Below, in pieces: positions 20,994 to 31,880 of a DNA stretch of 64,000 nucleotides. Where the stretch lies: assembly GCA_003194525.1 (NCBI GenBank), contig NBIV01000001.1, forward strand, positions 682,001 through 746,000, read 5' to 3'. Position 1 is the stretch's first letter. Every line of letters begins with the position of its first letter. The notes under the pieces are model-generated. The model was not told where the DNA came from and made no database searches. It saw nothing but the letters and a program-made list of their open reading frames with translations. The position numbers and the translations under genes are program-made. Source of the stretch: Gracilariopsis chorda (lineage: Eukaryota; Rhodophyta; Florideophyceae; Gracilariales; Gracilariaceae).

Positions 20994-23087
20994 ATGCGCA
21001 GCAACAATCCCCGTCTAGCGCCTCGTTCCATTGCACTTGTTCCTCATCTTTCCCACAGTCACACATTCCACCCTCCTCCTCTTGGCAACGATTACATGCC
21101 ACCGTTTCGCAAATACTCGCGTCGTGAGCGTAATGCAACTCGAAAGCACTTGTTCCTTGCTGCTTCGTTTGGTCTGCTTCTCTTCCTCTTCTGGTTTGCC
21201 CTGAGACCACACTTCTTCCATTCATCGTCCTATTTGAGATGTCAGGCTTCATCAGACCCAGCCACAGCCGTGGCTCCAGACTACATGTTCATATCACTTG
21301 TCAACCCATCTGCAGCGTTTCAGTCATTGGACGGTCTGTCCAAGCTCAACGTGGGCAGCAACACATGCGTATACCGCATTTACGTCACTGAAGATCAGCA
21401 TTTCGAAAAGCTCAGCGCTTATCATGCCATTTGTATCGCCCAAGGGCGCGGCTGTGCGGTAGAGGTTCACTTACACCGAGGCGCTCGTATGTGGGGTGAT
21501 CTATCACTTCGTGACGTCGCCAAAAACACGAGAGTCGTATTTCTGCGAGACAGCCTTACTTTCACTTCTCGAGCCTTAACGTGGTTCCGCCTGGCGCATC
21601 GATTCACTGATACATTCTATGCCAGTGGTGGCCGTCATGACATAAGTGGCTTTGCGATTGGTTGCCATGGTGAGCTGCCACTCTATCCATCTTGGGCGCA
21701 TCATGTCGGGTCCTTCAACACCACTTGTGCTTTCTCACCGATCCGTTCACCCGGTCCTGATACATGGGAGTTCTTCACCCATTGGTTTGTCAATCGGAGA
21801 AGAGAGTGGTCCTCATGGCCTCATGCGTGGAACAAGCTTGAGTCGCTCCCCACTTTCTGGAAAGGAAAGAACAAGAACGCTCGCGATTCTCGCCTCGTTG
21901 AGTTTGGAGAAGATGTTGGAAAGGACTACTCCTACGCGAGCAACCGATATCTTGTGTGGGAGCACTGGTATGCGAGATGGGCGTCCAACTACACCATGCG
22001 CGTTCTTACCGCGGAGACCAATTTGGATATATCCACAGATACATTATGGAAGCCGTCCAGGCGCGTACCTTTTCAACGTAAACAGCTCAATGATACTGCG
22101 AATGGCATAGTGGCGACAACCTACGGAGACGCACTAAATACCGGTAAAGTATGGAGTGAAGCGCTTGATGGAGAACTTGGAGCCGGCTATTTTAACGCAT
22201 TGAAGAAAATAGTTGCTGAGAAACCTACAATGGTCTCCTTAACGATTGTTAACTACCAGTTCATGCAGCTGACGAGGAGCTGGCTTTGCAATGTCCAGGC
22301 CGGCAATTTCCTTCCCCCAAATATAATATGGATTACACTTGACAAGGAGTCGAAGCAAGAGCTGGATGCCCTAGATATTGGCCAAACAGTAGATGTTATG
22401 GATGCTCTGAGTGCACATAATATGGACTCTCAACATATCTTATACGGTCAACCTGCATACTGGAAGCTCATGCTCATGCGAACTCGACTCATCAGAGACA
22501 TTCTTGATCGCGGTATTGACGTGTTTCTATTCGAAACAGACCAGGTTTGGTTGCAAAACCCGTTCGATTATATCAACAAGGAATTAGAGGCAGGGTCAGA
22601 CATGGTGGGTACGCTTGACACACAGCACAATGTTGCCGGAAACACCATAATGTTGCGATCCATTCTGCCCACTCGTCGCATGTGGAGTGAGGTATACAGA
22701 CTCTTCAAGATGAGCTACGACTCGAAGAGAATTGAAGAAATGGATATCCACTCAAGTACTTTTGTGCAACACGACCAGTACCATCTCAGCAATCTCCTGC
22801 TTTTCGATATCAGTTTCACTCAAGACTTCCCTGTGGCACTTGGACTTCTCAACGCCCAACTATTTGTTGGTGGTTCGTGGTATTCTGGCATGTACAATAC
22901 TACGGAATCTAGACGACCTGTCATCATAAACAACAACTTCATATCCGGTACAGAAAAGAAGAAAGCGCGAGCGATTAGCTTTGGTCATTGGTTTTTGACT
23001 TCAGATAACATGACATGCGACAATAGCATTGTGCGCAAAGCTCTGCAATATGATTTTGCACGCTATCCATATTCACAAACGGAATGA
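20994..23087 (+). CDS. Golgi type II glycosyltransferase with a C-terminal GT77 (nucleotide-diphospho-sugar transferase) domain
   Basis: 697 residues from 20994. A start at 21096 (MPPFRKYSRRERN...) would put the basic cytosolic tail right before the anchor LFLAASFGLLLFLFWF and may be the true one. The N-terminal lumenal half (about 95-390) resembles an uncharacterised GT-A-like module with a WEHWYARWASNYTMRVL segment near its end. The C-terminal half (about 405-670) is GT77-like: TIVNYQFMQLTRSWLCNV, KLMLMRTRLIRDIL, FLFETDQVWLQNP (the DxD site, here ETD), DTQHNVAGNTIMLRS and FVQHDQYHLSNLLL. GT77 members transfer galactose, xylose or arabinose in walls and glycoproteins. Two catalytic-looking halves in one chain suggest a bifunctional wall enzyme. 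Substrates unknown. Confidence 0.85.
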   Translation: MRSNNPRLAPRSIALVPHLSHSHTFHPPPLGNDYMPPFRKYSRRERNATRKHLFLAASFGLLLFLFWFALRPHFFHSSSYLRCQASSDPATAVAPDYMFISLVNPSAAFQSLDGLSKLNVGSNTCVYRIYVTEDQHFEKLSAYHAICIAQGRGCAVEVHLHRGARMWGDLSLRDVAKNTRVVFLRDSLTFTSRALTWFRLAHRFTDTFYASGGRHDISGFAIGCHGELPLYPSWAHHVGSFNTTCAFSPIRSPGPDTWEFFTHWFVNRRREWSSWPHAWNKLESLPTFWKGKNKNARDSRLVEFGEDVGKDYSYASNRYLVWEHWYARWASNYTMRVLTAETNLDISTDTLWKPSRRVPFQRKQLNDTANGIVATTYGDALNTGKVWSEALDGELGAGYFNALKKIVAEKPTMVSLTIVNYQFMQLTRSWLCNVQAGNFLPPNIIWITLDKESKQELDALDIGQTVDVMDALSAHNMDSQHILYGQPAYWKLMLMRTRLIRDILDRGIDVFLFETDQVWLQNPFDYINKELEAGSDMVGTLDTQHNVAGNTIMLRSILPTRRMWSEVYRLFKMSYDSKRIEEMDIHSSTFVQHDQYHLSNLLLFDISFTQDFPVALGLLNAQLFVGGSWYSGMYNTTESRRPVIINNNFISGTEKKKARAISFGHWFLTSDNMTCDNSIVRKALQYDFARYPYSQTE

Positions 23088-23491
23088 ACTCTCGAATTTG
23101 TGGCGTTTATATGAACATGTTTTGGATGAAACAGAGAGTTGCAGAATGCACTCTTTGGTGTAACAAAGAGTGGATCGCATGTGCAAAGGAGGGCTTGTTT
23201 TCTTGTTCAACTCACAGTACAGCAAGTCATCCACTAATCATCATTCTGTACAACTCATGGGAGAATAGCCGCAGAGGGCCTTACTAGACATATAGAAAGG
23301 ATGAATACCAAGCACTCCGACAAAAATGAGAGCTTCTTCAATGGAAGGCCTTTCACCAGATCACTTGGAAGGTTACGTTCGACATACGTTTGTCACCAGT
23401 TAATAAGGGTACACTGAAAAAAAAAAGAAATGAGTAGATTATGCATATCTTTCGTTTCTTTGCACGTGGAACTCCCGGGTCATCGTCGCCG
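23088..23491. other. Convergent 3' spacer, no gene seen
   Basis: 3' UTR region shared by the GT77 gene (+) and the OSCA-like gene (-). Nothing else is recognised. Confidence 0.4.
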
Positions 23492-25855
23492 TCATGGGGG
23501 GACCGTGTCTTCGTTAGCCAGCCCAGCACCGAAAGCATCCTTCCATTCTTCACTGGAAACGGAGTTCTGAGGTATTTGATCGTCCCGCTTTCTCCCACTA
23601 CCAGGGATCAATCCCATTTCCAAGTCCTCATGCAGCTCCGGCGTTCTATCTCCGTCCTTGTCATTGACGCCATTAAGGTTCTCTATCGGATCTGGCAACG
23701 GCTCAAACCCAGGGTGAATGTACTTAACCGCGAGCTCATCGGATATGATATCCGCTCCGTTCTGTTCCTCCATCACAATCTGGGTCTCCAGCACGGATCC
23801 GTGCTCGCAAATTCTGGAAAACGTGCGACGGCAGTAGAATAAGAACACCACCGAAAACACGGCAGGCAAAATAACCAAGATTGACTGTGCTGGATTGCCA
23901 TTCACTCCGAATATACCGATCATGGTCACGAAATGCAGAAACATGCTCACCCAGAGACTATACAGAGCTCCGCCGTACATACGCCCACCATCTTCGTATT
24001 CATTATGCATTGAAAAGCACAGATTATACTTCCAGACGATGTACATGATCGCAAAGTAGGCGAATGCGATCGGGATGATAAACGGTGAGATTGTGCTGTA
24101 GATGAGACCAAGTAACGCCACAAGCTGGGCCATTGCATAGTACCGCAAATACGAAAATGTGGTCGATCCCGTTTCAACATCATTTTTCTCACGCGTTGTG
24201 CGGGCGATGTACTTGAGAATAATCCAGCGCACAACCACTCGAGCTATCTGCAGTATTGCTTGCGGTGTCTCTGAGAGTGCTTTGAGAAGGATGAAGTTCA
24301 TCATGAAAGCGCCGTTCTTAGGCGCGGATGACGCAAGGAACTCCGCCGCCTTCTCTGGACTGCGAGTAATCTCGACGAGCTTCTCCAGCAGAGAACCTGC
24401 AACAATGACAAACAAGAAGTTGGAGAAGACCACAAAAGTGAAGTACCAATCTCTGACATACATATCAACTTTGGCAAGCGATGTCACGCGCGATATTGAA
24501 ACAAATATTCGAAAGAAGGTCGGAATCAGGCTGAGAAAGACGGACAGAATGATCACTGGCAGCAAACTCTCAATGAGTCCCAAGAGCGCACTGTTCCATC
24601 CTAACACAGAGTCTAGAAATGAAAACGGCTGCTTTCCGCGTATCTCAAGCTCAGACAGGTTCTGCAGGTTGACCAAACTCATGATGAAAGTAAGCGGAAT
24701 AATCCAGAAGATAATGAGCAAGATGGAGGCCACGATCATAACTGCAGTTCTGATGCCGGTTTGCCATCCCGGAATACTCAAAGCGCCCCAGTTAACCGCG
24801 TTCGGTTCCGGAGCTCGAACCACACGCCATTCCCCCGCAGTACGTGCAAACGATATCTGCGCGGCATCAGAAGCAGCGCGTCGCGTCTTGAAGACCACAA
24901 TGGCGGAGCGTGTAGACGGGGAGAGATGGAGACCGGATTCTTGTTGATGCAATGCTATTTTGTTTGCATAGTGGTGTTGTTGCTCTGCCCAATAGTTTAT
25001 CGAATCGCGAGATGCATCTTGACGACAGGAGCAGAAGCCGACTTTATGGGTGGGTCTTCTACCATTGAGCTTTTCATTGAACTCGAGATCCCATTCAGCA
25101 CGCTCACGCTTCTTGACGGCGAGCCAGAATTTTTTGTGCTTGGTGATGAGCTTTGATCCGTCGCGAACGAAATAGACACGTGCTATTTGATTGGGAAGTA
25201 GGTTGTTCCAATAGTCGTAGATGGCGTGTTCGGAGCAGGTTTGCTCGGGAATGTCTTGCACGATGATGGTGTAGTTGGCGGGGTTAACGGAGGATCGATA
25301 GTTCTTGCGATGCTTTGCGTAAACGTGGAACTCGCGGTGAATGAGGTAAGAGGTGACGATGAGCACGATGTAGTCCATGGCGAGAACAACCCAAAAGCGC
25401 CACTTGTCATCTGGATCGACGTTGGACAAGGAGAAGTTTTGAACGCCGACGGTATCAGCATCCGATGAGGTTTCAAGATGGTCGGCGGTGTAAAAGACGG
25501 GCAGGAGAACGACGGCGGGAAGACAGAAAAGAAAGAAGAGGGCGGCCATGGTTCGCAGATAGCGCAGAAAGAGGGCGGTGTCCAAACCATGGGTGATGGC
25601 AATGGTGTCCATTTCAATGCGCATAAGAGGTGGCAGCCATCCTAGTAGACGGTATGACGGGGGAGGGGGACTGTAGACGCGATTGCCAAAGTAATCAAGC
25701 TTTAATCGGGCGTTGTTTAAGGCGCGGCGCGCTTCGAAGACGGAGGGAACGCGACGTCGGAGAACGTCGAAAAGAAGGAGACAGATGATTACTGTGGGAA
25801 TACCGATGCAGAGATTGAGGATTAGACCCCATGTCTGACTATCGAGGTTGGCCAT
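23492..25855 (-). CDS. OSCA/CSC1-like (TMEM63, DUF221) mechanosensitive cation channel
   Basis: 787 residues. OSCA/TMEM63 proteins are osmo- and stretch-gated calcium-permeable channels of the plasma membrane or endomembranes. An N-terminal RSN1-type membrane segment (about 8-170, three hydrophobic spans), a cytosolic PHM7-like domain (about 190-355, with YTIIVQDIPEQTC and SAIVVFKTRRAA), then the DUF221 pore region (about 365-640, seven to eight spans, with RYYAMAQLVALLGLIYSTISPFIIPIAFAYF split over two helices) are visible. The acidic cytosolic tail (about 700-787) is poorly conserved. Length is typical. The sense-strand leader carries a run of 20 C about 205 nt before the ATG. Confidence 0.94.
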   Translation of the reverse strand: MANLDSQTWGLILNLCIGIPTVIICLLLFDVLRRRVPSVFEARRALNNARLKLDYFGNRVYSPPPPSYRLLGWLPPLMRIEMDTIAITHGLDTALFLRYLRTMAALFFLFCLPAVVLLPVFYTADHLETSSDADTVGVQNFSLSNVDPDDKWRFWVVLAMDYIVLIVTSYLIHREFHVYAKHRKNYRSSVNPANYTIIVQDIPEQTCSEHAIYDYWNNLLPNQIARVYFVRDGSKLITKHKKFWLAVKKRERAEWDLEFNEKLNGRRPTHKVGFCSCRQDASRDSINYWAEQQHHYANKIALHQQESGLHLSPSTRSAIVVFKTRRAASDAAQISFARTAGEWRVVRAPEPNAVNWGALSIPGWQTGIRTAVMIVASILLIIFWIIPLTFIMSLVNLQNLSELEIRGKQPFSFLDSVLGWNSALLGLIESLLPVIILSVFLSLIPTFFRIFVSISRVTSLAKVDMYVRDWYFTFVVFSNFLFVIVAGSLLEKLVEITRSPEKAAEFLASSAPKNGAFMMNFILLKALSETPQAILQIARVVVRWIILKYIARTTREKNDVETGSTTFSYLRYYAMAQLVALLGLIYSTISPFIIPIAFAYFAIMYIVWKYNLCFSMHNEYEDGGRMYGGALYSLWVSMFLHFVTMIGIFGVNGNPAQSILVILPAVFSVVFLFYCRRTFSRICEHGSVLETQIVMEEQNGADIISDELAVKYIHPGFEPLPDPIENLNGVNDKDGDRTPELHEDLEMGLIPGSGRKRDDQIPQNSVSSEEWKDAFGAGLANEDTVPP

Positions 25856-26779
25856 TTTCGGCAGGTGGCGTAGAGTTGGTACGGTTGGAAGTTGGAAAAC
25901 AAGATGTATTGTTGGGGGATTAAAAGGGGTGGGTGAACTAGGTGCATGGGGTTTTTGGAGGGGAGGAAGGCGATGAACGCTAGAGGGGGGAGAGGGGAGA
26001 AATGTGACGGTTATGAAGGTACGACGGGTATGGAGTGAGGAAGGAGAGATGTGAATACAGGGGGGGGGGGGGGGGGGGGCGTGGCCGTGCGTATGATGCG
26101 CTGAAGGGGGGCGAGCGACGTGTAAGGTAAGACAGCTTCTGTTTATGAGCGAATGTGCACGACGGAGGGGGGTGGGGGGAACGCTGCGGGGGCAGTTGGA
26201 GATGAGGAGGTATGAGGGAGTTGTCTAAAGTTACGCTATGCACGCTGGTGGTTGTGTAGACACAAGTTGGCGTGCGCTCGCGACGGGGATCGCACGAGGC
26301 GTCGCGGGCGATAACGATATGCAAGAAAGTTAAGACTACCAGCGGTACGACGACAGGGTACCACCGTACCGTTGGTATCATACAAGCGGTGATGCGCGCA
26401 CATGGCGCGCTGCGACGTGCGTTTCGTTTCGCCGCCTTGTTGCGGACGGCCCATTTGATGCGCCACCACGTGTGAACACGTCGCGCGCTGTCGCTAAAAA
26501 CTGGGCCGTTGCACGTGGTGCTCATTGTGTAAGCGGCGCACGTCCGCTGTAATGTGGAACGTATCCCCGTGCGCCGCCTCGGGTAGCCGCCGCTGTCGAT
26601 TCAACAATTCACCTAACTAACCGCACCCTCTCTGTGCGCGCGCACGCCAATCTCGCGCATGCACCTCCTCAGCGTTCGCCCCTACCACCGCCTCCATCCA
26701 CACCACCGCCTCCAACACCGCCGCCAGCTCTCTGCCGCCACTCCGTCGAACCATCGTCCCCCCCCACCCCGCCAGCACC
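25856..26779. promoter_or_regulatory. Divergent promoter region, OSCA-like / Tab2
   Basis: About 0.9 kb. A run of 20 G (26060-26079) on the plus strand is a C-run in the OSCA-like leader. A near-palindromic GGTACCACCGTACCGTTGGTA lies around 26357-26377. Just before the Tab2 ATG the plus strand is C-rich and ends CAGCACCATG. Confidence 0.45.
26060..26079. repeat. Homopolymer run of 20 G (plus strand)
   Basis: Read directly. It is prone to slippage and assembly error, and lies in the 5' leader side of the OSCA-like gene. Confidence 0.95.
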
Positions 26780-27844
26780 ATGAAGCGCCCATCTTCCGCT
26801 CCGCAAAACGTACCAACATCCGTCAAAACCACCTTCTTCATCCCATCCTTCCCGCCCACCTCCTTCCTTCCCCCCTTCAATACGCCCTTCCGCGCTTGTC
26901 GCACCGCCCGTCGAGCACGTCCCGCCTCCCAAACAGCCCGCGCAAACACCCGCCCAGCGTCCATGAAACGCGATCTTCCAGTCCCCCTGGCCCCCAACGT
27001 ATCCGACGTGTGGGAGCTCGATTTCTACTCTCGCCCGGTCGTCGGCCTGGATGGAAAGAAGCTCTGGGAGCTCATCATAACCGATGCAAACGCCAACTTC
27101 GAGCACGTCGAAGCCATTCCAAACTCCATGGTAAACTCCCGCGAGCTACGAAAACGCATTCAGCATGTCATCGAAGACGCCCCCGTCAAGCCCACCCTCA
27201 TCCGTTTCTTCCGCTCCCAGATGTTCAACATGATCAATATCGCCCTCTCCGCCGTCGACGTGCAGATCGCCCCGTCCCGCAAGACCTACGCCCTGTACCA
27301 GCTCCTCAAACACCGTGAGAACAATGTATACAAAAACATGCCCGGTTTCAAGCAATCGCTCTCTAAGAGCGCCTCCTCATTCACTTCACTCGATATGCAG
27401 CTGCCAAAGCCCCTACCAGACGCGCTGCGATGCGACAGTTTCGCATTCGGTACATTCCCCCTGGGTCAGCTTAAGCACTTCTTCGCCGAGGCTCATGCGG
27501 ATGATTATTTCGGCGACGCCTGTTTGATCGACGACCACCTGTCTGACGATACACTCGTACCGGGCATGATCATTTTCTCCCGAAGAGCCAAAGCGCTTGC
27601 AGCGTGGATCACAGGTATAGAACTCGCTTTTATTCGAGTAGTGCTCGAGAGACAGCAGATTCTATTAGAATGTGGTCTTAACACTGTTTATCAATTCGCC
27701 CGAATATCCGATGATCTAAGGGACGACGTACGCGCCTTTCAAAAGGGAAAAGTGCAAGCGGCTGGAATTCATTTTCTAGCGGTGCAGCAAAGTCAGGACG
27801 CAGATGAAGTGGAAGGTATGTGGTTGTTATCTGATTCGTTATAA
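26780..27844 (+). CDS. Tab2/ATAB2-like RNA-binding protein (DUF1092), plastid PSI translation factor
   Basis: 354 residues. Tab2 in Chlamydomonas and ATAB2 in Arabidopsis bind the psaB 5' UTR and are required for photosystem I protein synthesis. Residues 1-70, R/A/P/S-rich with few acids, look like a plastid transit peptide. The mature part starts VWELDFYSRPV, with WELIITDANANFEHVE, a RFFRSQMFNMIN block and an APSRKTYALYQLL block, all hallmarks of the family. It ends with IHFLAVQQSQ...GMWLLSD, matching the usual FWLL terminus, so the stop is genuine. It is intronless. With TypA and the RNB protein it is one of three plastid gene-expression factors in the window. Confidence 0.92.
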   Translation: MKRPSSAPQNVPTSVKTTFFIPSFPPTSFLPPFNTPFRACRTARRARPASQTARANTRPASMKRDLPVPLAPNVSDVWELDFYSRPVVGLDGKKLWELIITDANANFEHVEAIPNSMVNSRELRKRIQHVIEDAPVKPTLIRFFRSQMFNMINIALSAVDVQIAPSRKTYALYQLLKHRENNVYKNMPGFKQSLSKSASSFTSLDMQLPKPLPDALRCDSFAFGTFPLGQLKHFFAEAHADDYFGDACLIDDHLSDDTLVPGMIIFSRRAKALAAWITGIELAFIRVVLERQQILLECGLNTVYQFARISDDLRDDVRAFQKGKVQAAGIHFLAVQQSQDADEVEGMWLLSDSL

Positions 27845-27950
27845 GTACACACTAGATACAACCTTTTTTGATACAATCTTTTTTGGCTCACTTGTGCAAC
27901 GTATCCGGCAACGTAAACGAACGCAACAGTAACACTCATATTACCTGTTA

Positions 27951-27988
27951 TATATATATATATGTGTGTATATGTATATGTATGTATC
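27951..27988. repeat. TA/TG-rich microsatellite
   Basis: An alternating TATATATATA/TGTGTATATG tract directly adjoining the GST stop codon and lying in the short convergent spacer with Tab2. Confidence 0.85.
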
Positions 27989-29506
27989 CTACAACTCCTG
28001 ACCGAGCGATCGAAGCATCCAGTTAATCCCGCCGCAGAACTGCTCCATGGCCGGTAGCGGCATGTCTCTTGGTGAACAGCATCGTGCGCGTTCAAAACGA
28101 ACCGCATCACCGACCACTTTCCACGACTCCTTTGGAATCTGTGCTCGTGCCGTGTCCTCCAAAACTTCGAGGAGGTCAGGTTCGAAAAGAGCCTGTGCCA
28201 TTATTCGGAACGCGAGGTCGACGTATGCATGGTCCTTTTCCGGTACCTTTCCGCCACGAATAGCGTCCTTCACAACAAGCGTTGAATTACGACACATAGT
28301 AGCCGCGGCAATGTTTCGCATCGTCTTTCCCTCAGGACCGTCATTAAGAACGTGCTTACCACGGGCGGTTTCCACCCCGTATGAAACCGGAAGACGATTC
28401 TTTGTGAATTGAGCGGGCCCTATTTGTGGTGGAAGAGCGCCGATGTGCGTCCAGTCGTCACTGCGTGTCAGTAGCGCTGGTGGCCACTTATTCCAGTGGT
28501 GGAACCATTTTGCAAGGTTTGGTCGCCCTTCGATAATATCTATGCTACGCCAGTACTTGAGCGAGGAGCGTGCACGCTCAAAGACGGTGGCTGTTTGGGA
28601 ATGAGAGGTAAGCATGAAGAGTCAGAAACGGGCTAACGTCGAGCATTCGGGAGCCTACTACAAGAGTGTGCGAAACACGTGAGAGAATACAAACTTACAA
28701 AAATTAATGTCCACAAAGGACGGCTCGTCACCAGGATAGAAGAACGGGCCAGCAAACTCGCCGAGTGACTTTTCTATGACGTCGAGAGTTTGGTGAACGG
28801 GTTGGAGCCCTCGCGGAAGCATGGCCATAGGCCCTCGGAGCGCACCTAGCCAAGCACCAATAAAAACGCGTTCCAATCGGAGGTAGCGGTGAAAAGCTTG
28901 CATCATGTCGTTGTCTTCCGTGGGAATCATCTTTCGGTAGGGCGTTTGGAAGGAATCCTCGATGAGGAACATAATGTCCATGGACTCCGTGATGACTTTT
29001 CCGTCGAATTCGATCACTGGCAAGAGGCCGGACGGGACCTTCTTCAAAAACTCTGGCGGTTTTGAGCCGTAGCAGCTCATGTTAATCTTTTTGATGAGGT
29101 AAGGAATGCGTTTGGCCTCGAGGAGCATTTGGACCTTGTGGCAGTACGGGCACCAGCTTGCATGATCGCGATACAGAACGAGACGGACGTCAGCCTCCTT
29201 CTGGTTGAAAAGGCGGAAGGACTGCAGTTCTCGGGGAGGCGTTGTGAAGTTGGGGCCGTTGATATAGTCCTGCGGGATGACGAAGTCGGATAATTTGCGC
29301 CATGATGGGACAGCGAACGAGTTGGTCAGCGTGTCAGTCATGGGGCATGTCGCACGGGGGAGGAGGGGAGGGAGACGGGCTGGGAGGACGGTGGGGCGGG
29401 GTGGCAGAGGACGCGGAGCCAGAGTACGAGAGGGAGCGAGAAAAGGTTTAAAACAGAGCACGGGGGTTGGTTGTAGGAAGGCGGAATGCAATGGACGGCT
29501 GGACAT
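27989..29506 (-). CDS. Glutathione S-transferase family protein, two exons, organellar leader
   Basis: Exon 1 is 29506-28699 and exon 2 is 28590-27989, with a 108-nt intron (GTAAGT...AAACAG, phase 1). Splicing joins SFVDINF to STVFERARSSLKYW and gives 469 residues. A P/R/L-rich leader (1-55) suggests plastid or mitochondrial targeting, with a second Met at 56. The thioredoxin-like GST N-domain has SWCPYCHKVQMLLEAKRIPY (a CPYC active site), then KVPSGLLPVIEFDGKVITESMDIM, the cis-Pro and Glu-Ser pair. The long helical C-domain includes RPNLAKWFHHWNKWPP. The CxxC site and length resemble algal/plant GST-like proteins acting as thiol transferases. The unspliced frame ends soon after the donor, supporting the intron. 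Confidence 0.88.
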
Positions 29507-31361
29507 GAGTGGGCGAGAGGAGGCGGATTATGAGGGAAAAGCTGGGGGGGTTGGGTGGGGAGTGAGCGGGCAGATATATAAAGCCTTAGAGGAGGGGTGT
29601 TTAGTCTGGAGACGAAAAAGTGCTAATCGCGTGATGATGAACAGCGTGAGCGTCGTCGTTGTGTATGGAGTTGCTGAGTGAGTTTGTGGCTTCGATCTGC
29701 TGAAACGGCGTCTCGAGCACGTGCAGCGCGGGGGGCATGCCATTGAGCTCAAGAGGCGGCTATGGGGATACCTTCGTCCGGCGCCGGGGTGCTCCGCTCC
29801 GTCTTCCGGCGGCTACCAAGCGAAGCGTCGTGGCGCATGCGCGTGGCGCTCCTTGCGTGAGCCGTCGCGACACTTCGTTCTGTGCGGCGGCGCGCCTCGC
29901 CAGAGTGCAGATATTTTGTACTTTTTTCTTCACAACGTGTGGCGAAGGGCACCTCCAGTCACGCACCCGAGCCACGACCCGCCTCGGTTTTCCCCACCGC
30001 CCTAAGGGCGTACCCCAGCAGTACTAATGATACGGCGTGGAAAGAAGTGCCCCCCCCCGCTCTCTCTCTGCTCTTTCAGCCACTTCACCTAGGCCTGGCC
30101 TCAGATGCCGCCGATCTCGCGACCCATCTCGATACTTTCCGCACTGAGCCACAGCGTCAGACCGGGGGCTTTCTTGCCTCAGGGAGAGCTGTCCATTTCA
30201 CCCTCTCCCCGTATTCCAGAAGCTTTCCATTTCAAGCAATGCATCTTAATCAGACGTATCCCGCCAGTCAAAAAGTGCAGCGCCCGTTGCTCACGCAAAC
30301 CTTAAATTGTTAAATCAACTCCCAACTCTACCCTCTACGGGGCATGCAGCGTTTGCTCAGCATTTGCTCAGCATTTGCTGTACTTCGACGTTATGCTTCA
30401 AGATGCATACGAACACCCAGATACGCTGCCCTGCATCCATCACTTCACGTGTTCCCGCTTCCCGTCAGCGCTTAAAGAGTGGCAGTTTGTTCGCTAAGTC
30501 ACGTGTTTGAACTTTGGTTCTTCCCTGCTTCGAACTAACCGGCTTGCAATTGCGCCTTCCAAGACCGAAACCTCTCTGTTGAGGCGCAGAGAGAGCCAAA
30601 GAGCTCACCCTGCCAAAAACCTAGTACCTTCTTCTGGCCGCAAAATATCTTCAGATTCTTCAACTTCGCTGTTGATCTCGACTGTTCACAACTTCATGAC
30701 CTATGCGTTTCACCGTCCGCCAAATGCCTTGATGCGCGCGGAACGAATCAAGCTCATCTTACACCGCTCGCATGTGGCACGAGGTTTTAAACGAAGCGCT
30801 TAATTTAGATGTGAACTGCTAGTGTCATCATGGGCCACTGGCTGTACGCATTGTATAGAGGCTAGGGGTTAAGGCTAACCTTTCAACCCTTATCCTTATA
30901 GTCTCTTTTGAAACAGCAGGGCGGTTAGGGTACTGCTTCCAGATTTTGAACTTCATTCCAATTCAATTCTCAACAGTGGTGACCCTGTCCAAGGGTAAAC
31001 GTTTAATTGCTTTGAAGAAGTAGCGGTAGCAAATAAACGAAATCAGTTAGCTTTTTACAGTTTTGACGCAAATTATCGCACTGGTACTCGTAATAAGTAG
31101 ATAACGCCTTGAGCCATTGTAACAGTACACTAGCCCCGTGGCCTTCTAGTGTACCGTCGGTGAACTAGCGATAACTTTGGCACTGACTTGGATTTGGCAC
31201 AGACTTGGGAACTTGGGAACATGTACTGGCAGTGGTGGAGCCAGCAATAGATTAACCGAGGGCTGGATGCTTATGAAGCAATATTATTGCAGTGTCATTC
31301 GTACGATTAGAATTGCAACAACCAATAATATGCACTACTGCACATTAGAATAGAAGTATAA
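29507..31361. other. Gene-poor region, no gene seen
   Basis: This holds the promoter side of the GST gene, whose sense-strand leader is pyrimidine-rich with a C7 run. Plus-strand frames at 29.7-30.8 kb (up to 143 codons) show no family resemblance. At 31125-31133 and 31146-31154 there is a 9-bp inverted repeat (GTACACTAG/CTAGTGTAC). Confidence 0.4.
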
Positions 31362-31483
31362 GTTATCAACCGGTCCAAGCTCCAAGCCACCGGTCCGAGG
31401 TGCAATATCGGGCCGAGGCGAAGCAGAGGCCCGATTACTGCGCCGAGGATCCGGGGTATGGAGCGAGGACAGCGGTTGATAAC
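31362..31483. repeat. 122-bp inverted-repeat element with a nested palindrome
   Basis: GTTATCAACCG at 31362-31372 is matched by CGGTTGATAAC at 31473-31483. Inside, ATCGGGCC and GGCCCGAT form an 8-bp inverted repeat around 31408-31436. The layout is that of a very small nonautonomous DNA element or a foldback. No clear target-site duplication is visible. Confidence 0.5.
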
Positions 31484-31880
31484 ATGTTTGTCGATAAGGA
31501 CCGATCATAACCCCAACACGTCTGATATCAATACCGGGGATTGATAATAGCGACTACATATAACTCGCGTTCTCAAACACAATGAACAAGTCAACACATT
31601 GATGTTGGGGTCCAGAAACTTGAGGACCGGAGCAACGAGCGGAGATGGTAGTGTCTTCGCTGTCTCTGTTGTTGTGAAAGGCAACAACAACAACCTACCT
31701 TGTGAATAAAGAAAACGTGCTTGTGTCCTCGTATTGTGTCCGCCCCGATGGCTTGACATCCGGTATCAAGCTTGGTCCTGCTCGACAATGTGCAGTACTA
31801 TCCTTGCGTTCCAGGCCCCGCTTGGAAGCTCTATTTCATATCTAAAACGGTGTAGCTCGATTGGGCCATTCTCGGCGCAG

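Noticed and set aside
24159-24947. 262-codon plus-strand frame
   Set aside because: It lies antisense within the OSCA-like gene and has no family resemblance.
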